Source: Microbacterium sp. zg-Y625
GTDB lineage: Bacteria; Actinomycetota; Actinomycetes; Actinomycetales; Microbacteriaceae
Reading direction: 5' to 3'
Assembly: GCF_030246925.1 (NCBI RefSeq)
Contig: NZ_CP126740.1
Coordinates: 62,001 to 126,000, forward strand
Length of the DNA: 64,000 nucleotides
How positions within the stretch are numbered: the first letter of the stretch is position 1; each line of letters begins with the position of its first letter. Both the position numbers and the translations under genes were made by a program. The notes below the pieces were generated by a model that was not told where the DNA came from, did no database searches, and was given only the letters and a program-made list of their open reading frames with translations. Below, piece after piece: positions 49,593 to 57,814 of this stretch.

Positions 49593-50006
49593 GTGGCACG
49601 GTTCTCGTGGGTGACGCTTGCACTGGTGATGCTCGGCGGCGCCCTGGGCGTCGCGGCCCGCGCGGCGCTCGTCGTGCCGTGGGGCCCCGATGTGCACCCG
49701 CTGGTGGTGCCGTGCGTGACGATGCTCGTCAACGTCAGCGGCTCTCTCGCGCTGGGCTGGCTCGTCGGCCGGCTCGGAGAGCGCCGGCCGCGGCTGCGGG
49801 CCTTCGCGGGCACGGGCGTGCTGGGCGGGTTCACCACCTACAGCGCCTTCGCGGTGCAGACGGTGGAGGTGTTCGGGGCGGCGCCCGTCACCGGAATGCT
49901 GCTGGCTGCCGTGACGATCGCCGGCGGTGCGGCGGCGGCCGCGTGGGGCCTGGTGATCGGGCGCAGGCAGGTGGCCGCGCGGCACGGGGTGGAGGCCACG
50001 GCATGA
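49593..50006 (+). CDS. crcB: Fluoride channel subunit CrcB/Fluc (1)
   Basis: This 137-residue four-helix membrane protein is of the Fluc fluoride exporter family. It shows GGALGVAARAALV, the Asn in VNVSGSLALGWLVG and the GVLGGFTTYSAFAVQT motif, which line the two fluoride pores in the antiparallel dimer. A second crcB gene overlaps its end by ATGA, so the pair probably forms a heterodimer as in many Gram-positive bacteria. The GTG start lies 6 nt after TAGCCT. No fluoride riboswitch is evident upstream. Confidence 0.9.
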   Translation: MARFSWVTLALVMLGGALGVAARAALVVPWGPDVHPLVVPCVTMLVNVSGSLALGWLVGRLGERRPRLRAFAGTGVLGGFTTYSAFAVQTVEVFGAAPVTGMLLAAVTIAGGAAAAAWGLVIGRRQVAARHGVEATA

Positions 50007-50380
50007 GCATGTGGGACCTGATCGCTCTCGTCACCGCCGGTGGGGTGGGCGCAGGAGCGCGCTATGCGGTGGATGCCGCGGTCATGCGTGGGCGCACCGA
50101 CGCGTTTCCGCTCGGCATCCTGCTCGTCAACGTCTCGGGCTCCCTGGCGCTCGGGTTCGTGCTCGGGCTCGGCGCGCTCGTCTCGCCGGAGTGGGGGGCG
50201 ATCATCGGGGTGGGTCTCCTGGGCGGTTTCACCACCTTCAGTGCCGTCAGCGTCGATGCGGTGCTGCTCGCCCAGCGCGGCAGAAGGGACTGGGCGCTGA
50301 TCAACCTGGTCGCCACCGCCGCGCTCGCCGTGGTCGGCGCGGCGACCGGCATGGTCGTCGGGGGCCTCCTCCCGCAGTGA
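50003..50380 (+). CDS. crcB: Fluoride channel subunit CrcB/Fluc (2)
   Basis: This 125-residue second Fluc subunit is closely similar to the first: GGVGAGARYAVDAAV, VNVSGSLALGFVLG and GLLGGFTTFSAVSVDAV are all conserved. Four hydrophobic helices are predicted. The ATG at 50003 overlaps the first crcB stop (ATGA), giving coupled equal production. Together they export fluoride passively. Confidence 0.9.
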   Translation: MSMWDLIALVTAGGVGAGARYAVDAAVMRGRTDAFPLGILLVNVSGSLALGFVLGLGALVSPEWGAIIGVGLLGGFTTFSAVSVDAVLLAQRGRRDWALINLVATAALAVVGAATGMVVGGLLPQ

Positions 50381-50483
50381 CCGGCCCCGGATGCGCGTGG
50401 GATACTGAGACTCGATACATCCGCGTATCGGCCGCGCTCGCGGCATCCTGTAGCCCCGCACCCCACGCTCGCAAAGGCAGCCC

Positions 50484-53400
50484 GTGTCCAACCTCGCCGT
50501 CCTGAGCCTCAAGAACCGCGCGCTCATCGCCCTCGTGACCATTGTCGCGGCTGTCTTCGGTGGCCTCGCGCTGACGAACCTCAAGCAGGAACTGATCCCC
50601 TCGATCGAGTTCCCCGCGCTGTCGGTCGTCGCGACCTACCCGGGCGCCTCGCCCGAGGTCGTCTCCAACGACGTCTCCACCCCCATCGAGACGGCGATCC
50701 AGGGCGTGCCCGGCCTCGAGTCCACGACGGCGACGAGCACCACCAACGCGTCCATCATCCAGGCCTCGTTCGCCTACGGCACCGACCTCGCCACCGCCGA
50801 GCAGAAGATCGTGCAGGCGATCAACCGCATCGAGGGGCAGCTGCCCGAATCGGTCGATCCGCAGGTGTTCAGCCTCTCGATCGACGACCTCCCGGTGATC
50901 CAGCTCGCGGTGACCGGCTACGACGACGAGGCGGCGATCCAGGAGCTTCTGGAGTCGACGGTGATCCCCGACCTCGAGGATGTCGCCGGCGTGAACGCGG
51001 CCGAGGTCGTGGGTGGGGTCGGCCAGCGCATCACCATCACGCCCGACCAGGCGGCTCTCGCGCAGGCGGGCTTCAGCGAGCAGGCGATCCGCGACGCGCT
51101 CGACCAGAACGGCGTGCTGTTCCCCGGCGGCGGCATCACCGAAGCCGACAAGACCCTCACCGTGCAGACAGGGGCGAAGATCTCCTCCGTCGAGGAGATC
51201 GGGCAGCTGCCCCTCGTGCCCACCGAGGCCGACCAGTTCGGCGCCGACACCGTGACGATCGCGGACGTCGCCACCGTCGCCGAAGAGACCGACCCGCAGA
51301 CCTCGATCTCGCGCGTGGACGGCGAGCCGGCACTGACCATCGCGGTCACGAAGCTCCCCGCCGCCAACACCGTCGACGTGTCCACGGGCGTGCTGGCTGC
51401 GCTCCCCGCCCTCGAAGAGGCGCTGGACGGCGCGGCGGAGTTCACCATCGTCTTCGACCAGGCCCCCTACATCCAGGAGTCCATCGCGGCGCTCGCGCAG
51501 GAGGGCCTGCTCGGCCTCGTCTTCGCCGTGCTCGTGATCCTGGTGTTCCTGCTGTCGGTGCGCTCCACTCTCGTGACCGCGATCTCGATCCCGACGAGCG
51601 TGCTCATCACGTTCATCGGCATCCAGGCGTTCGGCTACTCCCTGAACATCCTGACGCTCGGCGCGCTGACCATCGCCATCGGACGCGTCGTCGACGACTC
51701 GATCGTCGTGATCGAGAACATCAAGCGGCACTACGTCGGCACCGCGGACAAGATGCGCTCCATCGTGCTGGCGGTGCGCGAGGTGGCGGCGGCCATCACG
51801 GCATCCACCATCACGACCGTCGCGGTGTTCCTGCCGATCGCCTTCGTCGGCGACATGACGGGGGAGCTGTTCCGGCCCTTCGCCCTCACCGTGACGATCG
51901 CGATGACCGCCTCGCTCCTGGTCTCGCTGACGATCGTGCCGGTGCTGGCCTACTGGTTCCTGCGGCCGGGAAAGCAGCTGGTCGATGCCGAGGGGCGCGC
52001 GATCGACCCCGAGGACCCCGCCGCCCCGCCGTCGCGCCTGCAGAAGGCGTACCTGCCGGTGCTGCGGTGGACCCTGAAGCACTCCGCAGTCACCCTCCTG
52101 CTCGCCGTGCTGGTGCTCGCCGGCACGGTCGCGGCGGCGCCCTTCATGAAGACCAACTTCCTGGGCGACACCGGTCAGAACACCTTCACCATGACGCAGG
52201 ATCTCGGTCCGGCCGCCTCGCTCGAGGCGAAGGACACCGCCGCGGCCACGGTCGAGCAGGCACTGCTCGAGGTCGACGGCGTGGAGACCGTGCAGGTGTC
52301 GATCGGCTCCAGCGGGTCGGCCCTCGCCGACGCGTTCTCGGGCGGCTCCAGCGGAGCGACCTACTCGATCACCACCGACCCCGACGCCGATCAGCTCGCC
52401 GTGCGCGAAGACGTGCTGGACGCGGTGGCAGGACTCGAAGGCGTCGGTGACGTCTCGGTGTCGGCCGCGGGCGGCTTCGGCTCCAGCGACATCGCCATCG
52501 ACGTCACCGCGCCGGATCAGTCCACGCTGCAGGAGGCGACGGATGCCGTCGCTGCGGCGATCGAGGGGCGCGACGGTGTGCAGCAGGTCACGACGAACCT
52601 CGCGGCGTCGCTCCCCTACATCGCCGTGGTCGTCGACCGCGATGCCGCGGCCGCGCTGGGCCTGTCGGAAGTCTCGGTCGGCGCGCTGGTGTCGGGCACG
52701 ATGCAGCCGCAGCAGCTGGGAACCGTCGAGATCGACGACAGCACGCTGACGGTCTACCTCGCGGCGTCCCAGACCCCGGCGACCCTCGACGAGCTGCGCG
52801 AGCTGCAGGTGCCCTCGGCCATCGGGCCGGTCGCGCTGTCGGAGATCGCGACCGTCGAAGAGAGCCAGGGTCCGACCTCCATCACGACGGAGGGCGGACA
52901 GCGCACCGCGACCGTCAACGTCACACCCTCCGGCGATGACCTCACCGCCGCGTCGGCGGTCGTCACCGAAGCCCTCGCCGACGCCGAACTCCCCGCATCG
53001 GCCGACGCCACGGTGGGAGGCGTGCTCAGCCAGCAGCAGGACGCGTTCTCGCAGCTGGGCCTCGCCCTGCTGGCGGCGATCCTCATCGTCTACATCGTGA
53101 TGGTCGCGACCTTCAAGTCGCTGCGCCAGCCGCTGCTGCTGCTGGTGTCCGTGCCGTTCGCGGCGACCGGGGCCATCCTGCTGCAGATCGCGACCGGCGT
53201 GCCGCTGGGCGTGGCATCCCTCATCGGTGTGCTCATGCTCATCGGCATCGTGGTGACGAACGCGATCGTGCTCGTCGACCTCGTGAACCAGTACCGGATC
53301 AAGGGGCTGTCCGCACACGATGCGACCATTGCCGGCGGTGCACGACGCCTGCGCCCCATCCTGATGACGGCGCTGGCCACGATCTTCGCGCTCACCCCGA

Positions 53401-54131
53401 TGGCGCTCGGTATCACCGGTCACGGCGGCTTCATCTCGCAGCCGCTCGCGATCGTGGTCATCGGCGGCCTCATCTCGTCGACCGTGCTGACGCTGCTGGT
53501 GCTGCCCACCCTGTACAACCTGGTCGAGGGCGCCGCCGAGCGCCGCAGGTCACGCCAGTCGGGCGGGCTCGTGCCCGCGACCGCTGCTGCCGGAGTCGCG
53601 GCTCAGCCGACGAGCCGGCGCGACCGTCGCGCGCGCGCCGCGGCGGACTCGCTTCCGGTGGTCATCCCCGACGCCACGGGCCCACTCGCATCCGCGCCGG
53701 CGGCCGTGCCCGCCGTGGCGGAGGTTCCTGACTCCGCCGAGACGGAGACTGCTGAGACGGCTGATCCCGCCGACCCAGCCGAGGCCGCCGCCGCCGAGCC
53801 CGCGCCTGCCCGCCCGGACGAGGCCCAGACGGCCCTGTCGGGCGACGGCGACGCTGTCGCCGCCGACGCTGTCGCCGCCGACGCTGTCGCCGCCGACGCT
53901 GTCGCCGCCGACGCGGTGACGGCGCCCTCGAACCCCGGTGACGCGCGCGGCGAGACAGCCGCCGCCGAGACCGCCCGGGACGCCGACGGCCTTCGGCTCT
54001 CAGCGCTCACGAAGGCCGTGCAGCCGGCCCGCGTGGGCGAGAAGGCCCCCGCGGATGCGGACGCGGGTGCGGAAGCCGAAGCCGAAGCCGAAGCAACGCC
54101 GGCGGACCAGCCGGAGGATGACCGCCGCTGA
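50484..54131 (+). CDS. RND efflux transporter (AcrB/MMPL-like) with long acidic C-tail
   Basis: This 1215-residue RND-superfamily protein has about 12 transmembrane helices in two halves with large extracytoplasmic loops. It starts ALIALVTIVAAVFGGLALTNLKQELIPSIEFPALSVVATYPGASPEVVSNDV, as in AcrB-type HAE transporters. The proton-relay region GRVVDDSIVVIENIKRH (about residues 405-420) is intact. The C-terminal about 190 residues after the last helix are disordered, Ala/Asp/Glu-rich and repetitive. No membrane-fusion protein gene is adjacent, which is usual for single-membrane Gram-positive RND exporters. The start is GTG 50484 with AAAGGCAG upstream. Confidence 0.88.
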   Translation: MSNLAVLSLKNRALIALVTIVAAVFGGLALTNLKQELIPSIEFPALSVVATYPGASPEVVSNDVSTPIETAIQGVPGLESTTATSTTNASIIQASFAYGTDLATAEQKIVQAINRIEGQLPESVDPQVFSLSIDDLPVIQLAVTGYDDEAAIQELLESTVIPDLEDVAGVNAAEVVGGVGQRITITPDQAALAQAGFSEQAIRDALDQNGVLFPGGGITEADKTLTVQTGAKISSVEEIGQLPLVPTEADQFGADTVTIADVATVAEETDPQTSISRVDGEPALTIAVTKLPAANTVDVSTGVLAALPALEEALDGAAEFTIVFDQAPYIQESIAALAQEGLLGLVFAVLVILVFLLSVRSTLVTAISIPTSVLITFIGIQAFGYSLNILTLGALTIAIGRVVDDSIVVIENIKRHYVGTADKMRSIVLAVREVAAAITASTITTVAVFLPIAFVGDMTGELFRPFALTVTIAMTASLLVSLTIVPVLAYWFLRPGKQLVDAEGRAIDPEDPAAPPSRLQKAYLPVLRWTLKHSAVTLLLAVLVLAGTVAAAPFMKTNFLGDTGQNTFTMTQDLGPAASLEAKDTAAATVEQALLEVDGVETVQVSIGSSGSALADAFSGGSSGATYSITTDPDADQLAVREDVLDAVAGLEGVGDVSVSAAGGFGSSDIAIDVTAPDQSTLQEATDAVAAAIEGRDGVQQVTTNLAASLPYIAVVVDRDAAAALGLSEVSVGALVSGTMQPQQLGTVEIDDSTLTVYLAASQTPATLDELRELQVPSAIGPVALSEIATVEESQGPTSITTEGGQRTATVNVTPSGDDLTAASAVVTEALADAELPASADATVGGVLSQQQDAFSQLGLALLAAILIVYIVMVATFKSLRQPLLLLVSVPFAATGAILLQIATGVPLGVASLIGVLMLIGIVVTNAIVLVDLVNQYRIKGLSAHDATIAGGARRLRPILMTALATIFALTPMALGITGHGGFISQPLAIVVIGGLISSTVLTLLVLPTLYNLVEGAAERRRSRQSGGLVPATAAAGVAAQPTSRRDRRARAAADSLPVVIPDATGPLASAPAAVPAVAEVPDSAETETAETADPADPAEAAAAEPAPARPDEAQTALSGDGDAVAADAVAADAVAADAVAADAVTAPSNPGDARGETAAAETARDADGLRLSALTKAVQPARVGEKAPADADAGAEAEAEAEATPADQPEDDRR
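53850..53909 (+). repeat. 15-bp coding repeat (4 exact units)
   Basis: GACGCTGTCGCCGCC is repeated at 53850, 53865, 53880 and 53895, encoding DAVAA repeats in the RND C-tail. A GAAGCC repeat (EAEAEA) follows at about 54070-54093. Both are in-frame length-variable candidates. Confidence 0.85.
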
Positions 54132-54133
54132 CC

Positions 54134-55054
54134 TCAGGGGGTGCGGGCGACGACCCCCCAGTGCAGCAGCCACTCCTCACCGGGCTCGAGCAGCCGAATC
54201 CCGGTGCCCGAGTTGAAGGCGTCGGGCGGGGCGGTCATCGGCTCGATGGCGATCGCCACGTGCTGCCCGGGGAAGCGGTCGGTCGTGAAGACCTGCAGAT
54301 AATCGAAGCCCGGACCCGCCCACAGGTCGACGCTGCGGCCATCGGCCGCGGTCAGGATCGCGTGCGCGGTGTCCGCGCCGTCGCGGCCGACGGTGCCGTA
54401 GGCGGTGTCGAGGTCGAGTTCGCCCACGGTGCGCGGCGTCCGAAGGTCGGTCGCGTCGTCCACGGGCACCTCGTCCACCGGAAGCTGCCGGTCGTCGAGC
54501 AGGAAGCGGGTCGCGGCATCCAGCTGCACCGTCAGCTCGCCCGTCGGGACACCGCCGATGCAGAAGTAGGGGTGGGCGCCCAGCGCCACCGGCGCGGTCA
54601 CGTCGCCGAGATTCAGGATGCGGTGCGTCACGGCCAGTGCGCCGTCGGTCACGGCATACGTCACCTCCGTGGCCAGGTAGAACGGGTAGCCGGTCTGCGG
54701 GTACACGTCGGCCGACAGCGTGACGGTGTGCTCGCTGTACACCGCCGGCTGGTAGCCGACGAAGCGCAGCAGCCCGTGCGAGGCGTTGCCGGTCTTCGGT
54801 TCGGTGATCGCCAGCTGCCGCGTCACCCCCTCGTGCGTCCACGCGCCGTCGCGCACGCGGTTGGGCCAGGGCACCAGAACGATGCCCGCCGCCGCGGGAG
54901 TCGGCGAATGGTCGGGGTATCGAGGCACGTAGTCGACGCCGTCGACGGTGAAGGCCCGCAAAGCGCCGCCGACCTGCGAGATCTCCGCCGTCGTGGTGCC
55001 GTGCTGCACCGTGAACCGCCGGCCGGTCGGGTCGTAGGGGAAGTGCGTCGTCAT
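54134..55054 (-). CDS. Aldose 1-epimerase (mutarotase)
   Basis: This 306-residue galactose mutarotase-fold protein interconverts alpha and beta anomers of sugars. It has VLVPWPNRVRDGAWTHEG, HGLLRFVGYQPAV (catalytic His area), VALGAHPYFCIGG (second His) and, near the C-terminus, VAIAIEPMTAPPDAFNSG with the catalytic Glu. It is cytosolic, without a signal peptide. The ATG lies 6 nt after TACCAT. The gene is convergent with the RND gene (2-bp gap) and divergent from the DEAD helicase. Confidence 0.92.
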   Translation of the reverse strand: MTTHFPYDPTGRRFTVQHGTTTAEISQVGGALRAFTVDGVDYVPRYPDHSPTPAAAGIVLVPWPNRVRDGAWTHEGVTRQLAITEPKTGNASHGLLRFVGYQPAVYSEHTVTLSADVYPQTGYPFYLATEVTYAVTDGALAVTHRILNLGDVTAPVALGAHPYFCIGGVPTGELTVQLDAATRFLLDDRQLPVDEVPVDDATDLRTPRTVGELDLDTAYGTVGRDGADTAHAILTAADGRSVDLWAGPGFDYLQVFTTDRFPGQHVAIAIEPMTAPPDAFNSGTGIRLLEPGEEWLLHWGVVARTP

Positions 55055-55060
55055 GCCGCC

Positions 55061-55066
55061 ATGGTA
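55061..55066 (-). promoter_or_regulatory. -10 hexamer TACCAT of the mutarotase gene, leaderless
   Basis: The hexamer ends 6 nt before the ATG at 55054. Confidence 0.55.
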
Positions 55067-55097
55067 GGCCGCTGGGTACTTTCACAGGTGGCGCACA

Positions 55098-55295
55098 TAT
55101 ACTCATTCGGTCGGCTTCGGACACTGCGCGTGGTGCGCGTGGATGGGTTTGTGAGTCCAAGGGGCCGATGGTGGGCGTCGATCGACGTGCATGACCACTA
55201 TCGATAATGGCCCCGGCCGATGGATGTCCGGGTTATACCTGCGTGCCAGCGGGTGCTGTTCTCGTGTGAAAGAGAACCCAGAAGGACATTTCCCC
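55098..55295 (+). promoter_or_regulatory. TATACT -10 and long structured leader of the DEAD-helicase gene
   Basis: TATACT (55098-55103) is the best -10 in the region and would give an untranslated leader of about 185 nt. The leader holds short inverted segments (for example GTCGATCGAC at 55176) and several ATGs. One at 55191 is in frame with the helicase but has no ribosome site. Long leaders are common for cold-shock DEAD helicases and allow RNA-level autoregulation; no known riboswitch is recognised. Confidence 0.45.
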
Positions 55296-57485
55296 ATGCC
55301 CAAGAGCAAGAAGCCCGCAGGCGGCCGTCCGGCCAAGAACTTCGAGCCCCGCTACGGCGCGAAGACCAGCTTCCAGGACCGCAAGCGCCGTCCCGGCGAG
55401 GCATCCACCGGCACCGCCGGTTCCAAGAGCCCCAGCCACCGCGGCTACCGCGCCCCCGAGCAGACCGCGGATGCCGCCCCCAAGCGCCGCTGGACCGCGC
55501 AGGAGAAGGTCGGCCGCGACGAGGCCCGCACGATCCGCACCCACGCACAGGGTGACGACCGCGGCGCCCGCCGGTTCGACGACCGTCCCCGCCGCGATGC
55601 CGCTGACCGTCCCGCGCGTTCCTTCGACGACCGCCCGGCGCGTTCGTTCGACGACCGTCCCCGCCGCGATGCCAGTGACCGTCCCGCGCGTTCGCACGAC
55701 GACCGCCCGGCGCGTTCGTACGGTGACCGCCCGCAGCGTGATGACCGCCCGGCCCGTTCGTTCGGCGACCGTCCGGCGCGTTCGTTCGACGACCGTCCCC
55801 GCCGCGATGCCGGTGACCGTCCCGCCCGTTCGTTCGGTGACCGCCCGCAGCGCGATGACCGTCCGGCGCGTTCGTTCGGTGACCGCCCGGCTCGTGACGA
55901 CCGTCCCGCCCGTTCGTTCAGCGACCGTCCGGCGCGTTCGTACGACGACCGTCCCCGCCGCGATGCCGGTGACCGTCCCGCCCGTTCGTTCGGTGACCGC
56001 CCGCAGCGCGATGACCGTCCGGCCCGTTCGTTCGGCGACCGTCCGGCTCGCTCGTACGACGACCGTCCCCGCCGCGACGCGAGTGACCGCCCGGCGCGTT
56101 CGTTCAGTGACCGTCCGGCCCGCTCGTTCAGCGACCGCCCTGCGCGTTCGTTCGACGACCGTCCCCGCCGCGACGACCGTGCCGAGCGCCCCGCGCGCTC
56201 GGACTGGAACGCCGAGTCCAAGACCAAGGCTCAGCAGGACCACGTCGACGTCGTGCACGAGCGCCTGCAGGCCGAGGCCGTGCAGGCCGTCGAGGTTGCA
56301 GATGTGAGCTTCTCGAGCCTGGGCTTGGGCGACAACATCGTCCGCGTGCTCAAGGACCTGGGCGCGCCGAGCCCCTTCCCGATCCAGGCGGCCACGATCG
56401 CTCCGATCCTCGAGGGCAAGGACGTGCTGGCCCGCGGCCGCACCGGCTCCGGCAAGACCATCGCCTTCGGCGCTCCCCTCGTGGAGTCGCTGCTGCGCTC
56501 GCAGGACGGCAAGCGTCGCGAGTTCGGCCGCAAGCCGAAGGCGCTCGTCCTCGCTCCGACGCGCGAGCTCGCGCTGCAGATCGACCGCACCATCCAGCCG
56601 ATCGCGCGCAGCGTCGGCATCTTCACCACGCAGATCTACGGCGGTGTGCCCCAGGCGCGCCAGGTGGGTGCGCTGAAGAAGGGCGTCGACATCATCATCG
56701 GCACCCCGGGTCGCATCGAGGACCTCATCGCACAGGGCAAGCTCGACCTCTCCGAGGTGCAGATCGTCGTGCTCGACGAGGCCGACCACATGTCGGAGCT
56801 CGGGTTCCTCGAGCCCATGCAGCGGATCCTCCGCCTCGTGGCCGACGGTGCGCAGAAGCTGCTGTTCTCGGCCACGCTCGACCGCGAGGTCGCGGCACTG
56901 GTCGACGAGTTCCTCGTCGAGCCGGCCGTCTACGAGGTCGCCGGCGAGGACCAGGACTCCAGCACGATCAACCACCGCGTGCTCGTGATCGATCACCGCG
57001 ACAAGGCTGAGATCCTGACGTCGCTCGTGGACCGCGAGGGCAAGACGCTCGTCTTCGCCCGCACCCGCGCCTACGCCGAGATGCTCGCCGAGCAGTTCGA
57101 CGATCTCGGCATCCCCGCTGTCGCCCTGCACGGTGACCTGAATCAGGCCAAGCGCACGCGCAACCTGCAGCGTCTCACCGACGGACGCGTGAGCGTGCTC
57201 GTCGCGACCGACGTCGCTGCGCGCGGCATCCACGTGGACGACATCGACCTGGTGATCCAGGCCGACGCGCCCGACGAGTACAAGACGTACCTGCACCGCT
57301 CCGGCCGCACCGGCCGCGCGGGCCGTGCGGGCACCGTCGTCACCCTCATCCCGCGTCAGCGCCGTCGGCGCATGACCGAGATGCTGGACCGTGCCGAGAT
57401 CGAGGCTCCCTTCGACGAGGTGCGCGTGGGCGACGACCTGCTCGAAGAGCTGTCCGGCCGCCAGCTGGCGGACGTCGTCGCGTAA
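55296..57485 (+). CDS. DEAD-box RNA helicase with Arg-rich repeat N-terminus
   Basis: This 729-residue protein has residues about 1-325 disordered and basic, with about 16 copies of DRPARS in units such as FDDRPARS, FGDRPARS and DRPRRDA, reminiscent of eukaryotic RGG-type tails. The helicase core starts about residue 334 with VADVSFSSLGLGDNIVRVLKDLG. It has the Q motif, Walker A ARGRTGSGKT, PTRELALQ, DEAD in VLDEADHMSE, SAT in LFSATLD and motif VI HRSGRTGRAGRAG. It probably unwinds structured RNA in cold adaptation or ribosome assembly. ATG 55296 follows GAAGGA by 9 nt. Confidence 0.93.
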   Translation: MPKSKKPAGGRPAKNFEPRYGAKTSFQDRKRRPGEASTGTAGSKSPSHRGYRAPEQTADAAPKRRWTAQEKVGRDEARTIRTHAQGDDRGARRFDDRPRRDAADRPARSFDDRPARSFDDRPRRDASDRPARSHDDRPARSYGDRPQRDDRPARSFGDRPARSFDDRPRRDAGDRPARSFGDRPQRDDRPARSFGDRPARDDRPARSFSDRPARSYDDRPRRDAGDRPARSFGDRPQRDDRPARSFGDRPARSYDDRPRRDASDRPARSFSDRPARSFSDRPARSFDDRPRRDDRAERPARSDWNAESKTKAQQDHVDVVHERLQAEAVQAVEVADVSFSSLGLGDNIVRVLKDLGAPSPFPIQAATIAPILEGKDVLARGRTGSGKTIAFGAPLVESLLRSQDGKRREFGRKPKALVLAPTRELALQIDRTIQPIARSVGIFTTQIYGGVPQARQVGALKKGVDIIIGTPGRIEDLIAQGKLDLSEVQIVVLDEADHMSELGFLEPMQRILRLVADGAQKLLFSATLDREVAALVDEFLVEPAVYEVAGEDQDSSTINHRVLVIDHRDKAEILTSLVDREGKTLVFARTRAYAEMLAEQFDDLGIPAVALHGDLNQAKRTRNLQRLTDGRVSVLVATDVAARGIHVDDIDLVIQADAPDEYKTYLHRSGRTGRAGRAGTVVTLIPRQRRRRMTEMLDRAEIEAPFDEVRVGDDLLEELSGRQLADVVA
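55565..56200 (+). repeat. Degenerate coding repeat in the helicase N-terminus
   Basis: Repeats built from CGTTCGTTCGACGACCGTCC-like units of 24-33 bp encode the DRPARS motifs. The near-identity of the DNA, not only the protein, suggests recent expansion or ongoing recombination. Confidence 0.85.
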
Positions 57486-57495
57486 TCGACTGCAG

Positions 57496-57531
57496 GCGCC
57501 CCGGGACTTCCGTGTTCCGGGGCGCTTCGTC
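57496..57531 (+). terminator. Terminator of the DEAD-helicase gene
   Basis: Perfect 9-bp arms GCGCCCCGG/CCGGGGCGC (57496-57504, 57517-57525) are followed by TTCGTCGTTT. They begin 10 bp after the stop codon. Confidence 0.75.
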
Positions 57532-57550
57532 GTTTCCGGCGGTCTCTGGT

Positions 57551-57631
57551 CCCCGGCACAGGTGATCTCCCAGGGACAGGTCGTTTCGGCGGCTTGCGTC
57601 CTGTTGTGGTGATTCCTCCTGTTTCCGGGAG
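57551..57631. repeat. 80-bp REP-like element, copy A
   Basis: Begins CCCCGGCACAGGTGATCTCC and ends TTTCCGGGAG. It matches copy B (57730-57809) along its full length with scattered mismatches. The 329-bp interval between the helicase and the radical SAM gene has no supported gene; it holds the terminator, both copies and a shorter GC-rich duplication between them (about 57674-57732). Confidence 0.8.
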
Positions 57632-57729
57632 GGGGTGGATGCCGGCGGCCGACTGCGCCCGCGGCGGTGCGCGCCGGCACCCGCCCCGCACGCCACCTGC
57701 CCGGCACGCACCCGCCCCGCTCGCCACCT

Positions 57730-57809
57730 CCCCGGCACAGGAGATCTCCCGGGGACAGGCCGTTTCGGCGGCATTCGTCCTGCTGCGGGGATATGTCCTG
57801 TTCCGGGAG
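57730..57809. repeat. 80-bp REP-like element, copy B
   Basis: CCCCGGCACAGGAGATCTCC is followed by GACAGGCCGTTTCGGCGG, and it ends TTCCGGGAG. It contains the perfect palindrome GGAGATCTCC and several CAGG/CCTG pairs able to fold. It abuts the stop codon of the minus-strand radical SAM gene (57815). Confidence 0.8.
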
Positions 57810-57814
57810 CGGCG

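Noticed and set aside
49584-50380. Fluoride riboswitch before crcB
   Set aside because: The crcB1 start is only 9 bp after the topoisomerase stop, leaving no room, and no riboswitch core is seen.
50301-53423. 1040-codon open frame antisense to the RND gene
   Set aside because: No conserved motif, skewed composition, and it coincides with a well-supported transporter gene on the other strand.
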